A stretch of 64,000 bases of DNA from an uncultured Veillonellaceae bacterium (GCA_927353735.1 CAKMIA010000007.1:1-64000), one strand, 5' to 3'; shown: positions 34,867 through 43,765, numbered from the stretch's first letter. A program made the numbers and translations. The notes: a model not told the origin generated them from the letters alone.

Positions 34867-35655
34867 TCAGGATTTCCATCTGGGGGGCCGCTTCTCACAG
34901 AAGGCATGGACCGCCTCGGCAAAATCCGCCGAGCGGAAGGCCTCATGCATCGTCTGCCGCTCCGTCACGGCCAGATAGGTCTCCAGATCGGCATAATTTA
35001 CGGCAAAGTTCTGCACCTTTGCCAGCTCATACGCCCGGAGCGGCCCCGCTGCGAGCTCGCGGGCATAACGGACGGCCTCTTCCAGGGCGCGCCCCGCCGG
35101 GACCAGTCCCGTGAGCAGGCCCAGCCGGTCCGCCTCCGCCGCATCGATCACCGGATGCTCCACACAGAGCTCCAGCGCCTTCCGGGCGCCCACCGCCCGG
35201 GACAGCAGATACATGCCGCCCGCATCAGGCGCGAGACCGATCTTTGTAAAGGGCTCGGAAAATTTCATGGTCTCATCGGCGATGATGAAATCCGCGGCCA
35301 GCGCCAGATTCGCGCCGCCGCCCGCCGCATGGCCCTGCACGGCGGCAACGATGAGCTTCCGCATGGTCTTCATATACAGAATGAGCCGGTTCACATGGGT
35401 GAGGATCTCATCCAGCTTCTCATAGCGGCCGCTGTCGATCTGCTCGCGGAAGAACTGCATATCGCCCCCGGCGGAAAAGGCCCGTCCTCTCCCACCGAGC
35501 ACCACCACCTGCACCGCCGGGTCCGCCTCGCACGCCTCGAGCCGCTCCAGCAGCTCGTCATCCATGGCGATGTCCAGCGGATTCAGCCGCTCCGGATCGT
35601 TCATCATGAGGATGCCGATGCCCTCATCCACCGTATATTCTGTTCTGCTCATCAT
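34867..35655 (-). CDS. Enoyl-CoA hydratase/isomerase family protein
   Basis: This 262-residue crotonase-fold protein has oxyanion-hole segments GRGRAFSAGGDM (about residues 55-66) and GHAAGGGANLALAADFIIAD (about 108-127). The position of catalytic Glu 1 (usual hydratases) is not Glu here (GANLALA), while an Asp/Glu-containing GLAPDAGGMYLL follows, as in isomerase- or PaaG-like members. It probably acts on an acyl-CoA, but hydratase versus isomerase cannot be settled. Two adjacent ATGs (35655, 35652) follow AAAGGAGG; the second has better spacing. It is monocistronic. Confidence 0.85.
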   Translation of the reverse strand: MMSRTEYTVDEGIGILMMNDPERLNPLDIAMDDELLERLEACEADPAVQVVVLGGRGRAFSAGGDMQFFREQIDSGRYEKLDEILTHVNRLILYMKTMRKLIVAAVQGHAAGGGANLALAADFIIADETMKFSEPFTKIGLAPDAGGMYLLSRAVGARKALELCVEHPVIDAAEADRLGLLTGLVPAGRALEEAVRYARELAAGPLRAYELAKVQNFAVNYADLETYLAVTERQTMHEAFRSADFAEAVHAFCEKRPPRWKS

Positions 35656-35725
35656 ACCGCCTCCTTTGCAGAGCCTGTTTTTCCCATTATATCATTTCCC
35701 CGCCGCGGTCCCTGCGGGCACAAAA

Positions 35726-35752
35726 AAAGACCCCCGTAAAGGGAGTCTTTTC
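35726..35752 (-). terminator. rplL terminator
   Basis: AAGACTCCC-TTTAC-GGGGGTCTT followed by TTTTT on the minus strand. Confidence 0.85.
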
Positions 35753-35767
35753 TGTGCAGGGCTGAAA

Positions 35768-36136
35768 TTATTTCAGTTCTACGGTTGCGCCAGCTGCTTC
35801 GAGCTTGCCTTTGATTTCTTCAGCGTCAGCTTTGGAAGCGCCTTCCTTAACAGCCTTCGGTGCGCCGTCTACGAGAGCTTTAGCGTCTTTCAGGCCGAGG
35901 CCGGTGATTTCACGGACAACTTTGATGACCTGGATCTTGCTTTCGCCAGCGGAAGCGAGGATAACGTCGAATTCGGTCTTTTCTTCAGCTGCTGCTGCTG
36001 CTGCCGGAGCTGCTGCTGCTACTGCTACCGGAGCTGCTGCGGATACGCCGAATTTGTCTTCGATGGCTTTTACGAGTTCGCTCAGTTCGAGGACGGACAT
36101 GTTGCTAATGGCTTCAAGGATTTCTTCGTTTGTCAT
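35768..36136 (-). CDS. rplL: 50S ribosomal protein L7/L12
   Basis: This 122-residue protein starts [18 protein letters not shown] after ATGGAGGAACAAAAA; an in-frame ATG 15 bp upstream lies on the ribosome binding site. The N-terminal dimerisation domain, Ala-rich hinge (about residues 35-52) and C-terminal domain ([20 protein letters not shown]) are complete. It forms the ribosomal stalk that recruits translation factors. It follows rplJ by 37 bp. Confidence 0.98.
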   Translation of the reverse strand: MTNEEILEAISNMSVLELSELVKAIEDKFGVSAAAPVAVAAAAPAAAAAAEEKTEFDVILASAGESKIQVIKVVREITGLGLKDAKALVDGAPKAVKEGASKADAEEIKGKLEAAGATVELK

Positions 36137-36173
36137 TTTTTGTTCCTCCATTGGATGATTTTATGCGCAGAGA

Positions 36174-36722
36174 TTATGCGCTTTCTTTCTGTTTACGCAC
36201 AGCTTCGAGAGCGTATGCGAGTTTCGTGATATTGCCGTTGAGGGCACGTGCCAGGCCGGAAATCGGAGCAAGCAGGGTTGCTGCGACCATGCCGAGCAGC
36301 TGTTCTCTGGACGGGAGATCGGCGAGAGCCTTGATCTCTTCCGGTCCGATGACGCGTCCGTCGAGGACACCGGCTTTGATGGTGATGGCTTCCGTTTTGG
36401 TTTCTTCCACAAAAGTCTTCAGTACAGCTGCCGGAGCGACCGGATCGTCTTTGCAGGTTGCAAGACCGTTAGGTCCTTCGAGATATGCATCAAGACCGTT
36501 CAGGCCGAGTTCATCAGCTGCGATGCGGGTCAGGGTATTTTTGATAACCTTGTATTCTACGCCGCGTTCACGGAATTTCCGACGGAGCAGCGTTGCATCA
36601 GCTACGGTCAGTTTGTTGAAGGAAATGAGAACGACACCCTGGCTTCCCAGTTTTTCTTTCATTTCTTCAACGATGGCTGCCTTTTCAGGACGAATTCTGG
36701 TTTCGTATTTTTCTTCGCTCAT
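36174..36722 (-). CDS. rplJ: 50S ribosomal protein L10
   Basis: This 182-residue protein contains LGSQGVVLISFNKLTVADATLLRRKFRE and the C-terminal helix that binds L7/L12 dimers. It is the base of the ribosomal stalk. It follows an L10-type leader with an attenuator, so autogenous control of rplJL by the L10-L12 complex is expected. The start follows CAGAGGAGGTGTACT. Confidence 0.98.
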   Translation of the reverse strand: MSEEKYETRIRPEKAAIVEEMKEKLGSQGVVLISFNKLTVADATLLRRKFRERGVEYKVIKNTLTRIAADELGLNGLDAYLEGPNGLATCKDDPVAPAAVLKTFVEETKTEAITIKAGVLDGRVIGPEEIKALADLPSREQLLGMVAATLLAPISGLARALNGNITKLAYALEAVRKQKESA

Positions 36723-36766
36723 AGTACACCTCCTCTGCTCTTGGATTTTTATTTATCACGTTAGCT

Positions 36767-36880
36767 AAAACGACCCCACCGCGGTGAGGTCGTCTACTGG
36801 CATTCCAGTATTCAGCCTCGGGAGGCGGGCTTGCGCCCATTATACATACCGCCGGTCTTCAGCTAAAGTGTTAAATATGA
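36767..36880 (-). promoter_or_regulatory. L10 leader (rplJ autoregulatory RNA) with attenuator
   Basis: Between rplA and rplJ the minus strand holds CTGAAGACCGGCGG, GGGCGCAAGCCC and GCCTCCCGAGG, which match the look of the L10 leader. ACGACCTCACCGCGGTGGGGTCGT with TTTTA follows (36793-36767), an intrinsic-terminator-like hairpin. L10-L12 binding would favour termination or block rplJ translation. Confidence 0.8.
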
Positions 36881-36882
36881 AA

Positions 36883-37587
36883 TTATGCCTTCGGTGCTGT
36901 CACCTTGGTGATGTCCAGGTGGATGCCCGGGCCCATGGTGGAGCAGATGGTGAGGCTCTTCATGTACGCACCTTTGACGGTGGACGGACGAGCCTTCAGG
37001 ATGTGGTCATAAACCACACGCAGGTTTTCTTTCAGTTTGTCGTCGTCAAAGGAGACTTTGCCGATTACGACCTGAATGTTGCCTGCTTTGTCGGTACGGT
37101 ACTGAACCTTGCCGGCTTTGATTTCATTGACGGCTTTGGTGATGTCCGGGGTAACGGTGCCGACCTTCGGATTCGGCATGAGGCCCTTCGGTCCGAGGAT
37201 ACGGCCCAGACGGCCTACAACGCCCATCATGTCCGGGGTAGCTACGACGACGTCGAAGTCCATCCAGCCGCCCTGAATCTTCTGAGCCAGTTCCATTCCG
37301 CCTACGTAATCTGCGCCTGCTGCTTTCGCTTCATCTTCTTTGTGGTCCTTTGCGAAGACGAGGACTTTCTTCGTCTTGCCGGTGCCGTGCGGGAGAACGA
37401 GCGCGCCGCGGAGCTGCTGATCAGCGTATTTCGGATTGATATTCAGATTGAAGGAAAGCTCTACCGTTTCATCAAATTTCGCGGATGCAGCTTTCTTGAG
37501 AAGTGCTACAGCTTCGTCGAGGTCATAGAGTGTATGGCTGTCAACGATGGCTGCCGCTGCCTTCTGTTTCTTTGTCAGTTTTGCCAT
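36883..37587 (-). CDS. rplA: 50S ribosomal protein L1
   Basis: This 234-residue protein begins [22 protein letters not shown] at the ATG after CAAGGAGGAAACA; the frame continues upstream but without homology. It contains the signature [19 protein letters not shown]1 forms the mobile stalk at the E site and represses its own operon by mRNA binding. It follows rplK by 51 bp. Confidence 0.98.
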   Translation of the reverse strand: MAKLTKKQKAAAAIVDSHTLYDLDEAVALLKKAASAKFDETVELSFNLNINPKYADQQLRGALVLPHGTGKTKKVLVFAKDHKEDEAKAAGADYVGGMELAQKIQGGWMDFDVVVATPDMMGVVGRLGRILGPKGLMPNPKVGTVTPDITKAVNEIKAGKVQYRTDKAGNIQVVIGKVSFDDDKLKENLRVVYDHILKARPSTVKGAYMKSLTICSTMGPGIHLDITKVTAPKA

Positions 37588-37638
37588 TGTTTCCTCCTTG
37601 TGGTAAGCGGGACATTGCCCTTCCACGAACGGTCAGTC

Positions 37639-38064
37639 TCAGTCTACGACTTCGATGCCCATGCTGCGGGCGGTTCCTTCGATGAGGCGCATTGCTGCTT
37701 CCACATCGTTGGCGTTCAGGTCAGGCATCTTCGTTTCAGCGATTTCCTTGACCTGCGCTTTGGTGACCTTGCCTACTTTCTTCTTGTTCGGTTCACCGGA
37801 AGCGGTTTCGATGCCTGCTGCTTTCTTCAGAAGGACGGCAGCCGGCGGCGTTTTGCAGATGAAAGTGAAGCTTCTATCTTCGTAAACAGTGATTTCTACA
37901 GGGATGATCAGGCCGACCTGCTGAGCAGTGCGGTCATTGAAGTCCTTGACGAAAGCCATAATGTTCACGCCTGCCTGGCCGAGGGCCGGGCCTACTGGCG
38001 GAGCCGGAGTGGCTTTGCCTGCGGGTACCTGCAGTTTCACTACCTTGGTAATTTTCTTTGCCAT
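37639..38064 (-). CDS. rplK: 50S ribosomal protein L11
   Basis: This 141-residue protein begins [20 protein letters not shown] after TAAGGAGGTGTCAATT, with [19 protein letters not shown] and the C-terminal [12 protein letters not shown]. It binds the GTPase-associated centre of 23S rRNA. It is the first gene of the rplKA pair. The 105 bp between nusG and rplK can fold and may contain the L1 target, which I did not resolve. Confidence 0.98.
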   Translation of the reverse strand: MAKKITKVVKLQVPAGKATPAPPVGPALGQAGVNIMAFVKDFNDRTAQQVGLIIPVEITVYEDRSFTFICKTPPAAVLLKKAAGIETASGEPNKKKVGKVTKAQVKEIAETKMPDLNANDVEAAMRLIEGTARSMGIEVVD

Positions 38065-38170
38065 AATTGACACCTCCTTACTCTTTGAGGATGTGGTACA
38101 GACGGGCATGCGCCCTCCCACGTGAGGTTCCGGATGCGGCGGAGGTTCCGCGCATCGCTCTCACCGAGCG

Positions 38171-38728
38171 TTACGAAAGGGGCTCAAAGAAGCCCGCTTC
38201 CAGCTCTATTTTGGTTGCGTGCCCAAAGGCGCTGATTTCAGCAGTGATTCTGCCCTTGTCAGCCGCTACATTGAGCACGGTAGCCACATGATCGGCGAAA
38301 GGCCCTTCGGTGATGCGGATGGCATCCCCTGCCTTCACGGTGATCTTCACCGGGACTTTTTTATCTTTATGAAGAATGCGCGCCACTTCGTCATCGGACA
38401 GGGGGATCGGCTTGGTGGTGGTCCCCACGAATCCGGTCACGCCGGGCGTATTCCGCACGACATACCAGCTGTGGTCATTGACTTCCATCTCGATGAGAAG
38501 GTAGCCCGGGAAGACTTTCCGGGAAACGACCTTTTTCTGGCCGTCCTTGACTTCCTCTTCATCCTGCATCGGGAGAAGGATCTGTTTGATCGTGTCCTCC
38601 AGACCCATGGAATGCACCTTGCGGGTCAGCGTATCCTGGACTTTGTTTTCATAGCCGGAATACGTATGGATGACATACCAGCGTATATTCTTTTCTTTCT
38701 TTTCGAGTTGTTCTTCGTTTTCCGGCAT
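38171..38728 (-). CDS. nusG: Transcription termination/antitermination factor NusG
   Basis: This 185-residue protein starts MPENEEQLEKKEKNIRWYVI after GAAAGGAGGAGAAGC. The NGN domain (RWYVIHTYSGYENKVQ...VSRKVFPGYLLIEM...RNTPGVTGFVG) is followed by a KOW domain (AGDAIRITEGPFADHVATV). It binds RNA polymerase and links it to Rho or the ribosome. It follows secE by 13 bp. Confidence 0.98.
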   Translation of the reverse strand: MPENEEQLEKKEKNIRWYVIHTYSGYENKVQDTLTRKVHSMGLEDTIKQILLPMQDEEEVKDGQKKVVSRKVFPGYLLIEMEVNDHSWYVVRNTPGVTGFVGTTTKPIPLSDDEVARILHKDKKVPVKITVKAGDAIRITEGPFADHVATVLNVAADKGRITAEISAFGHATKIELEAGFFEPLS

Positions 38729-38741
38729 GCTTCTCCTCCTT

Positions 38742-38966
38742 TCAGCCCACTGCGGAAACCAGCAGCTTGGAGAGGCCCATGAAAACGAAGTCAACTGCAA
38801 CGAGCAGACAGGAAACCAGAAGCACAGAGGCAATGACGGTTACGGTATACCGGCCGAGCTGCTGTCTGGTCGGCCAGATGACCTTCTTCATTTCCACTTT
38901 CGTCTCATGGAAAAACCGATTCCATGCAGCGCTGTTTTCCTCTGCTGTTTGCCGACGATTCGCCAT
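38742..38966 (-). CDS. secE: Preprotein translocase subunit SecE
   Basis: This 74-residue protein has the cytoplasmic amphipathic helix WNRFFHETKVEMKKVIWPTRQQL and one C-terminal membrane helix (VTVIASVLLVSCLLVAVDFVFMG), the short single-helix form of SecE. It clamps SecY in the translocon. It is placed between rpmG and nusG as usual. Confidence 0.97.
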   Translation of the reverse strand: MANRRQTAEENSAAWNRFFHETKVEMKKVIWPTRQQLGRYTVTVIASVLLVSCLLVAVDFVFMGLSKLLVSAVG

Positions 38967-38987
38967 TCTTACACCCCAGTTCGCTAA

Positions 38988-39137
38988 TTATTTGGTTTCT
39001 TTATGCAGGGTGTGTTTTTTGCACCATTTGCAGTATTTCATCATTTCGATGCGTTCTGCATTGTTTTTCTTGTTCTTGTTTGTACGATAATTGCGGCGTT
39101 TGCATTCGGTACATGCAAGAGTAATTCCTTCACGCAT
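38988..39137 (-). CDS. rpmG: 50S ribosomal protein L33
   Basis: This 49-residue protein reads [20 protein letters not shown] and continues to [14 protein letters not shown]. It carries the two CxxC pairs (CTEC and CKWC) of the zinc-binding form. The start follows GTGAGGTGTAAAGA. It heads rpmG-secE-nusG-rplK-rplA, with a strong promoter 55 bp upstream. Confidence 0.97.
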   Translation of the reverse strand: MREGITLACTECKRRNYRTNKNKKNNAERIEMMKYCKWCKKHTLHKETK

Positions 39138-39192
39138 TCTTTACACCTCACTCAAATTTATTCGGGCTTTCCCTATTGCAACATACTCAAGG

Positions 39193-39222
39193 ATTATAGC
39201 ATATGCGCGGACGGGAAGTCAA
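39193..39222 (-). promoter_or_regulatory. Promoter of rpmG-secE-nusG
   Basis: TTGACT (39222-39217), 18 bp, TATAAT (39198-39193) on the minus strand. Confidence 0.75.
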
Positions 39223-39338
39223 CCGGATTCACTTAAAAAAGCCGGGATTTCCCGACGAAATTATTATATCACGGCCCCGCCGGTTCCGCAAGAAAGAAAA
39301 ATCCCCCGTTTTTCTCTTCATGAGGCCCCTTTTCCGCA

Positions 39339-39372
39339 CGCAAAAAAGAGACCTCCGGAGAGACCTCTCTTT
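39339..39372 (-). terminator. Terminator downstream of the SLH porin
   Basis: AAAAGAGA...TCTCTTTT with an inner CTCCGGAG and a TTTTTT run on the minus strand, about 100 bp after the porin stop. The 100 bp between hold no ORF. Confidence 0.6.
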
Positions 39373-39475
39373 TATATATACGAAATATTGCGTAAGCCGG
39401 AGTCTTCGGGGGAAAGGTCGGCGCACCGCAGATCGCATCCGGTGTCGCCGCCGCTCCGGCTCTGCGCGGAGGCTG

Positions 39476-40747
39476 TCAGAATTTATAATTCAGTTCCACG
39501 CCGAACATGTCGTCGAAGTCTTTGCCATTGTCATATTCGCCGCCGAAGTAGTAGTAGCCGTCGAGGGAAATATTCTTCGCCAGCGCGTAGTTGACTTCTG
39601 CCACCCAGAACTGTGCGCCTTCTTCTACAGAGGCATTGAGCGCATCGGTGATGTCCAGTGTGGAAGCGCCGATGTAGGCCCCGGGTTCTGCATCCACATA
39701 GTGAACGCCGGCCCAGAAGGTGCCCGGATGTTTCAGGTCTTCCTTGCCGTAGTTGAGGCCGGCCACCCACATCACCGGCTTGTCCACGTGCATGCCCGTA
39801 AGCTGCGTGTCCGCCGTATTCTGGATGAAGTCGCCGTCGACGAAGAATTTGTCGCCCAGGTCGATCCGGGCGCCGACGCCGTAGAAGGAAGCGCCCTTGT
39901 CGCCGGATTTATACTCGGCCCAGCCGTCAGCGAAGTTCTGATAGAACGCATTTACACGGGCATGGCTGCCGAGCTGTGTATTGGCCTGTACATAGAAGGT
40001 CTCGCGGGTATTGCCGCTGCCGAGGAGATCAGAAGCCTTGGCGGACTGTTTCCATTCCCGGCCGTAACCCACTTCGGCATTCCAGCTGCCGCCTTTATAT
40101 TTGGCGATCAGCCCTTCGAAGCGGTCATCGTAGAAGTAGCCGGTCTGTCCGAGGAAGAGATCCGTACGGCCCATATCGAAGCTGAACCGTTCCGTGGGCT
40201 GCCAGAGCACATGGAGGCGGTCCATGGTGGTCTGTGCCTCGCCGGAGCTCTGCAGGTTTGCTTCGGTCTTGAAGCGGCCAATCACCTTCACCTGATCATT
40301 CACCTGGGCATTCATGTTGATGCGGACACGGGCCTTGTAGACATCACTGCCGAAGTCCCCGAGATCCTGATAGCGCATGCGGGCATCGCCGCTCCAGGAG
40401 ATATGGCCCACTTTCTTTTCCAGATTGGATACGCGTACGCCGAGGCTGTCCAGCTCATCGGCGTATTCAGCGGCCAGTTTATCGATGGTGGCGCGCTGTT
40501 CTGCATTGTACTGATCTTCCTTCGCCATCATGCGGGCGATGATCTGAGCCATTTCATAGCGGGTGATATTTTTCTGCCCTTCAAACGTGCCGTTCGGATA
40601 GCCTTCCACGATGCCCTGCTCAGACAGGTCGGCTACGGCCTGATAGGCCCAGTCGGACGTGGATACATCGGAAAACGGATTGGCTGCAAAAGCGGACGCA
40701 CCTGCAGCGAGGGCAGCCGCAGCTGCCATGGCAAGAATTTTTTTCAT
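39476..40747 (-). CDS. SLH-domain outer membrane porin
   Basis: This 423-residue protein starts at the ATG after AAGGAGCAGAAACAGA. It has a signal peptide (MKKILAMAAAAALAAGASAFA), one SLH domain at about residues 24-80 (FSDVSTSDWAYQAVADLSEQGIVEGYPNG, ITRYEMAQIIARM), a coiled coil at about 85-115, and then a beta-barrel ending in aromatic Phe (ELNYKF). This is the OmpM/Mep45-type porin of Negativicutes. Its SLH domain binds polyamine-modified peptidoglycan and tethers the outer membrane. It is the best lineage marker in the window. Confidence 0.95.
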   Translation of the reverse strand: MKKILAMAAAAALAAGASAFAANPFSDVSTSDWAYQAVADLSEQGIVEGYPNGTFEGQKNITRYEMAQIIARMMAKEDQYNAEQRATIDKLAAEYADELDSLGVRVSNLEKKVGHISWSGDARMRYQDLGDFGSDVYKARVRINMNAQVNDQVKVIGRFKTEANLQSSGEAQTTMDRLHVLWQPTERFSFDMGRTDLFLGQTGYFYDDRFEGLIAKYKGGSWNAEVGYGREWKQSAKASDLLGSGNTRETFYVQANTQLGSHARVNAFYQNFADGWAEYKSGDKGASFYGVGARIDLGDKFFVDGDFIQNTADTQLTGMHVDKPVMWVAGLNYGKEDLKHPGTFWAGVHYVDAEPGAYIGASTLDITDALNASVEEGAQFWVAEVNYALAKNISLDGYYYFGGEYDNGKDFDDMFGVELNYKF

Positions 40748-40877
40748 TCTGTTTCTGCTCCTTACAAGGGATATATTCCGGTCATGGAGAGACGGAAAAG
40801 CGCCGCGCAAGAGCTGCCTTGTTTCCTCTGCCGTTCTTTTCCGGCCGGCCGGGCTGACCTGTCCCGCCGACGGTCCC

Positions 40878-40906
40878 ACTATATGTCAGTTCATCCCTGC
40901 GGGCAA
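40878..40906 (-). promoter_or_regulatory. Promoter of the SLH porin
   Basis: TTGCCC, 17 bp, TATAGT on the minus strand. Confidence 0.55.
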
Positions 40907-40957
40907 CTGTATTTACACAAGTTTTACCTCCTCTCTACCGGGCCTTACACAGCTGTT

Positions 40958-41035
40958 CTGACGAAGTCTGACCGGATATTGACAGGTTTATGACGCGCTG
41001 CTGACACAGCCGGCCCCTTCCGTCCGCTTTCTGAC
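40958..41035 (-). promoter_or_regulatory. Helically phased GTCA direct-repeat array upstream of the porin
   Basis: On the minus strand GTCA begins at 41005, 40994, 40983, 40972 and 40962, spacings 11, 11, 11 and 10 bp; one more copy lies at 41035. Direct GTCA repeats on one helix face resemble PhoB/PhoP-type OmpR-family binding sites (CTGTCA repeated every 11 bp). The regulator is not identifiable here. Confidence 0.6.
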
Positions 41036-41203
41036 AGAATCTTTGCAAAACGCCTCCGGCCCCCTCCTCTTTTTCCCGTTTTGTTTCCGCCCGATTAAAA
41101 TTGTAAAATCCGGCCGGCTGCGGCGGTCCGTACACAATGCATACACAGGAAAAACGGAAATGAAACAGAAAATTCCGCCCTGTCCGCGCGTCCGAGGACA
41201 TAA

Positions 41204-41235
41204 AAAAAGACCGCTTTCACGGTCTCTTTTCTCTG
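41204..41235 (-). terminator. Terminator of the WYL regulator gene
   Basis: AGACCG-TGAAAG-CGGTCT followed by TTTTTTT on the minus strand. Confidence 0.85.
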
Positions 41236-42267
41236 TTATGTCTCCTGATACAGCGCCAGCGCCGCCTGCAGTTCCTCTTTTGTCTCCTTCACGAGCTGCT
41301 CCGGCGCAAGCACCCGGATCTGCGGGCCCTGGCTCCGTATCCACAGCCGGATGCCGCCCAGCCCGTACACCTCGGCGGAAATGGTATATTTCGTGCGCCC
41401 GTTGTCCAGCAGTTCCTTCTTCTCGATCTTCGCCGTGGGCAGCCGGTCCAGCACATGCGCCACGGAATCGCTGGCGATGTATTCAAAGACCACATGCTCC
41501 AGCTGGCCGCCGAACATGTAGAGGATGCGCTTCCGCACCTCCCCGCTCTGGAATCGCCGGCTGTAGTCCACCTTGAAGGGCGCTCCTTCTTCAAAGGACC
41601 GGACCCGGTCCAGCCGGTACACCGTGGGGAAGCGGTAGCGGTCCCGGGACAGCCCCGCCTCCTCGGGATCGGCCATCTCCGCGATGAGGTAGAAATAAAA
41701 TTCGGAAAACATGATGCTGAGGGGCTTTACCGTGCGCTCCACCTCGACGCCGTCCCGCCGCTCGTAGCGGATCACCAGCGTGCACCGGCGGCTGATCGCG
41801 TCGCCGATGCCCCAGATTTTTTCCAGCAGCTCCCCGTCATGATGCTGCAGCTCCTCGTAATACCGCTTTTCATTGTTGACGAGCTGCTGTACCGGTTCGA
41901 TATCCGGGCGGGGCACGGCGCTCCGGATGATCTTGTCCACGACGCTTTCCATCTGCTTCTTGGTGAAGGCCCGGCTCTCCAGCAGAATCTTGCACAGCGC
42001 CAGCGCCTCCTCCCGGGTCAGGTCCTTCCGGTTCCCCCGCAGCACATAGCCGCGGACCTTCCAGTCATAGACCACGCTCTGGGAAAAGCCGCCCTGCTGC
42101 TGTCCGCTGAGAAAGACCCGCAGCGCATCCAGATCGCGCTGAATGCTGCGCACATCCACGCCGTAGCGTTCGGCTTCTTCCTTTTTCGTGATCTTCTCGC
42201 CGTCAAGAAGACGCAGATACATCTCGAGGATCCGGTAATATTTACAGGAACTGTCAGCAGCATTCAT
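41236..42267 (-). CDS. WYL-domain transcriptional regulator
   Basis: This 343-residue protein starts at the ATG after GAAAGGACGATCTGT. An N-terminal HTH of the DeoR/HTH_11 type (KITKKEEAERYGVDVRSIQRDLDALRVFL) covers about residues 20-65. A WYL domain follows at about 155-240 (VIRYERRDGVEVERTVKPLSIMFSEFYFYLIAEM), then the C-terminal WCX segment (IRLWIRSQGPQIRVLAPEQL). WYL proteins sense ligands or nucleic acids and regulate stress, CRISPR or phage-defence genes. No defence genes are nearby; its target is unknown. It lies upstream of the porin but has its own terminator. Confidence 0.88.
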   Translation of the reverse strand: MNAADSSCKYYRILEMYLRLLDGEKITKKEEAERYGVDVRSIQRDLDALRVFLSGQQQGGFSQSVVYDWKVRGYVLRGNRKDLTREEALALCKILLESRAFTKKQMESVVDKIIRSAVPRPDIEPVQQLVNNEKRYYEELQHHDGELLEKIWGIGDAISRRCTLVIRYERRDGVEVERTVKPLSIMFSEFYFYLIAEMADPEEAGLSRDRYRFPTVYRLDRVRSFEEGAPFKVDYSRRFQSGEVRKRILYMFGGQLEHVVFEYIASDSVAHVLDRLPTAKIEKKELLDNGRTKYTISAEVYGLGGIRLWIRSQGPQIRVLAPEQLVKETKEELQAALALYQET

Positions 42268-42332
42268 ACAGATCGTCCTTTCCTTTCGTTTTCCTATATT
42301 ATAGCTTTTTTTCCGCCCCTGTGCATCTGCAT

Positions 42333-42366
42333 AAAAAAAGAGCACCCTTTTCAGGATGCCCTTCTT
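42333..42366 (-). terminator. tuf terminator
   Basis: GGGCATCCT-GAAA-AGGGTGCTC (with G-U pairs) followed by TTTTTTT on the minus strand. Confidence 0.75.
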
Positions 42367-42380
42367 CTGTTTTGGAAAAC

Positions 42381-43568
42381 TTATTTGGAGATCTTTGCAA
42401 CAACGCCTGCGCCGACCGTACGGCCGCCTTCACGAATTGCAAAGCGCTGTCCTTCTTCCATGGCGATCGGGGTGATGAGTTTTACGCTCATTTCGATGTT
42501 GTCGCCAGGCATGCACATTTCAGTGCCTTCCGGCAGCTGAATGTCACCGGTTACATCGGTCGTTCTGAAGAAGAACTGCGGACGATAGCCGTTGAAGAAC
42601 GGGGTATGACGGCCGCCTTCGTCTTTCGTCAGTACATAGACCTGGGCGGTGAATTCGGTGTGCGGATGTACGCTGCCCGGCTTCGCCAGTACCTGGCCTC
42701 TTTCGATTTCCTTACGGTCAATGCCGCGCAGCAGCGTGCCGATGTTGTCCCCTGCCATTGCCTGGTCGAGGATCTTGCGGAACATTTCTACGCCCGTTAC
42801 GACGGTCTGTTTCGGTTCATCCTGCAGACCTACGATTTCTGCTGCGTCGCCGACTTTGACGGTACCACGTTCTACACGGCCCGTTGCTACGGTGCCACGG
42901 CCGGTGATCGTGAATACGTCTTCTACAGGCATCAGGAACGGCTTGTCCGTTTCACGTGCCGGGGTCGGGACGTATTCGTCTACTGCCTTCATCAGGTCTT
43001 TGACTGCCTGTACATATTTAGCTTCGCCGTTCAGTGCGCCCAGTGCGGAGCCGACGATGATCGGGGTGTCGTCGCCCGGATAGCCGTATTCGGTCAGCAG
43101 ATCGCGGACTTCCATTTCGACGAGGTCGATCAGTTCCGGATCATCTACCTGGTCAGCTTTGTTCAGGAATACCACGATTGCCGGTACGCCGACCTGCTTT
43201 GCCAGCAGGATGTGTTCACGGGTCTGCGGCATCGGGCCGTCAGCTGCGGATACAACGAGGATAGCGCCGTCCATCTGTGCTGCGCCGGTGATCATGTTCT
43301 TGACATAGTCAGCGTGCCCGGGGCAGTCAACGTGTGCGTAGTGACGGTTTTCGGTTTCGTATTCAACGGTAGCGGTGTTGATGGTGATGCCGCGTGCGCG
43401 TTCTTCCGGAGCCTTATCGATGGATGCATAGTCCAGGAAGTTTGCCATGCCTTCGTCGGAAAGGACCTTGGTGATTGCTGCGGTCAGCGTGGTCTTGCCG
43501 TGGTCGACGTGGCCGATGGTGCCGATGTTAACATGCGGTTTTGTTCTTTCATAATGTGCTTTTGCCAT
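42381..43568 (-). CDS. tuf: Elongation factor Tu
   Basis: This 395-residue protein starts [21 protein letters not shown] after ATGGAGGAAATGA. It has the G1 motif [10 protein letters not shown]3 DCPGHADY, G4 NKAD and domains 2 and 3 complete. It delivers aminoacyl-tRNA to the ribosome. It lies downstream of five tRNA genes but has its own promoter after an intervening terminator. Confidence 0.98.
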   Translation of the reverse strand: MAKAHYERTKPHVNIGTIGHVDHGKTTLTAAITKVLSDEGMANFLDYASIDKAPEERARGITINTATVEYETENRHYAHVDCPGHADYVKNMITGAAQMDGAILVVSAADGPMPQTREHILLAKQVGVPAIVVFLNKADQVDDPELIDLVEMEVRDLLTEYGYPGDDTPIIVGSALGALNGEAKYVQAVKDLMKAVDEYVPTPARETDKPFLMPVEDVFTITGRGTVATGRVERGTVKVGDAAEIVGLQDEPKQTVVTGVEMFRKILDQAMAGDNIGTLLRGIDRKEIERGQVLAKPGSVHPHTEFTAQVYVLTKDEGGRHTPFFNGYRPQFFFRTTDVTGDIQLPEGTEMCMPGDNIEMSVKLITPIAMEEGQRFAIREGGRTVGAGVVAKISK

Positions 43569-43607
43569 TTCATTTCCTCCATTTTGCAAAAACAATCTGC
43601 TCCCATT

Positions 43608-43636
43608 ATTATACATAGAATGTCAAGGGGATACAA
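43608..43636 (-). promoter_or_regulatory. tuf promoter
   Basis: TTGTAT (43636-43631), 17 bp, TATAAT (43613-43608) on the minus strand. Confidence 0.65.
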
Positions 43637-43659
43637 GGAAAACAGCCGGAAAATTTGCA

Positions 43660-43687
43660 CGAAAAAAAGCCCTCACGGGCTTTGGTT
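43660..43687 (-). terminator. Terminator between the tRNA cluster and tuf
   Basis: AAAGCCC-GTGA-GGGCTTT followed by TTTTCG on the minus strand, directly after tRNA-Met. Confidence 0.8.
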
Positions 43688-43764
43688 TGGTGGCGGCTCA
43701 GAGATTTGAACTCCGGACACAGCGGGTATGAACCGCTTGCTCTAGCCAACTGAGCTAAGCCGCC
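43688..43764 (-). tRNA. tRNA-Met (CAT), elongator
   Basis: 77 bases with encoded CCA. Acceptor GGCGGCT pairs with AGCCGCC; the anticodon stem-loop is AGCGG-TTCATAC-CCGCT with anticodon CAT. The normal 1-72 pair and CGGTTCATACCCG anticodon arm point to elongator tRNA-Met, not initiator or Ile2. It is the last of five tRNAs. Confidence 0.95.
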
Positions 43765-43765
43765 A

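Larger units (their letters stand above)
40748..41203. promoter_or_regulatory. Long upstream region of the SLH porin
   Basis: About 450 bp without a convincing ORF. It contains a promoter (TTGCCC 40906-40901, 17 bp, TATAGT 40883-40878) with a roughly 130-base leader, and upstream of it the phased GTCA array at 40958-41035. The remainder (41040-41200) shows only GC-rich and A/T-rich blocks. Confidence 0.6.

Noticed and set aside
36767-36793. Hairpin before rplJ taken as the terminator of rplKA only
   Set aside because: It sits downstream of L10-leader-like elements and the T-run is short (TTTTA). Attenuation of rplJL is more likely than complete termination, although partial termination of rplKA is possible.
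41236-42267. WYL regulator as a marker of a phage-defence island
   Set aside because: No nuclease, methylase, toxin or CRISPR gene is nearby; the neighbours are tuf and a porin, so a defence role has no support here.
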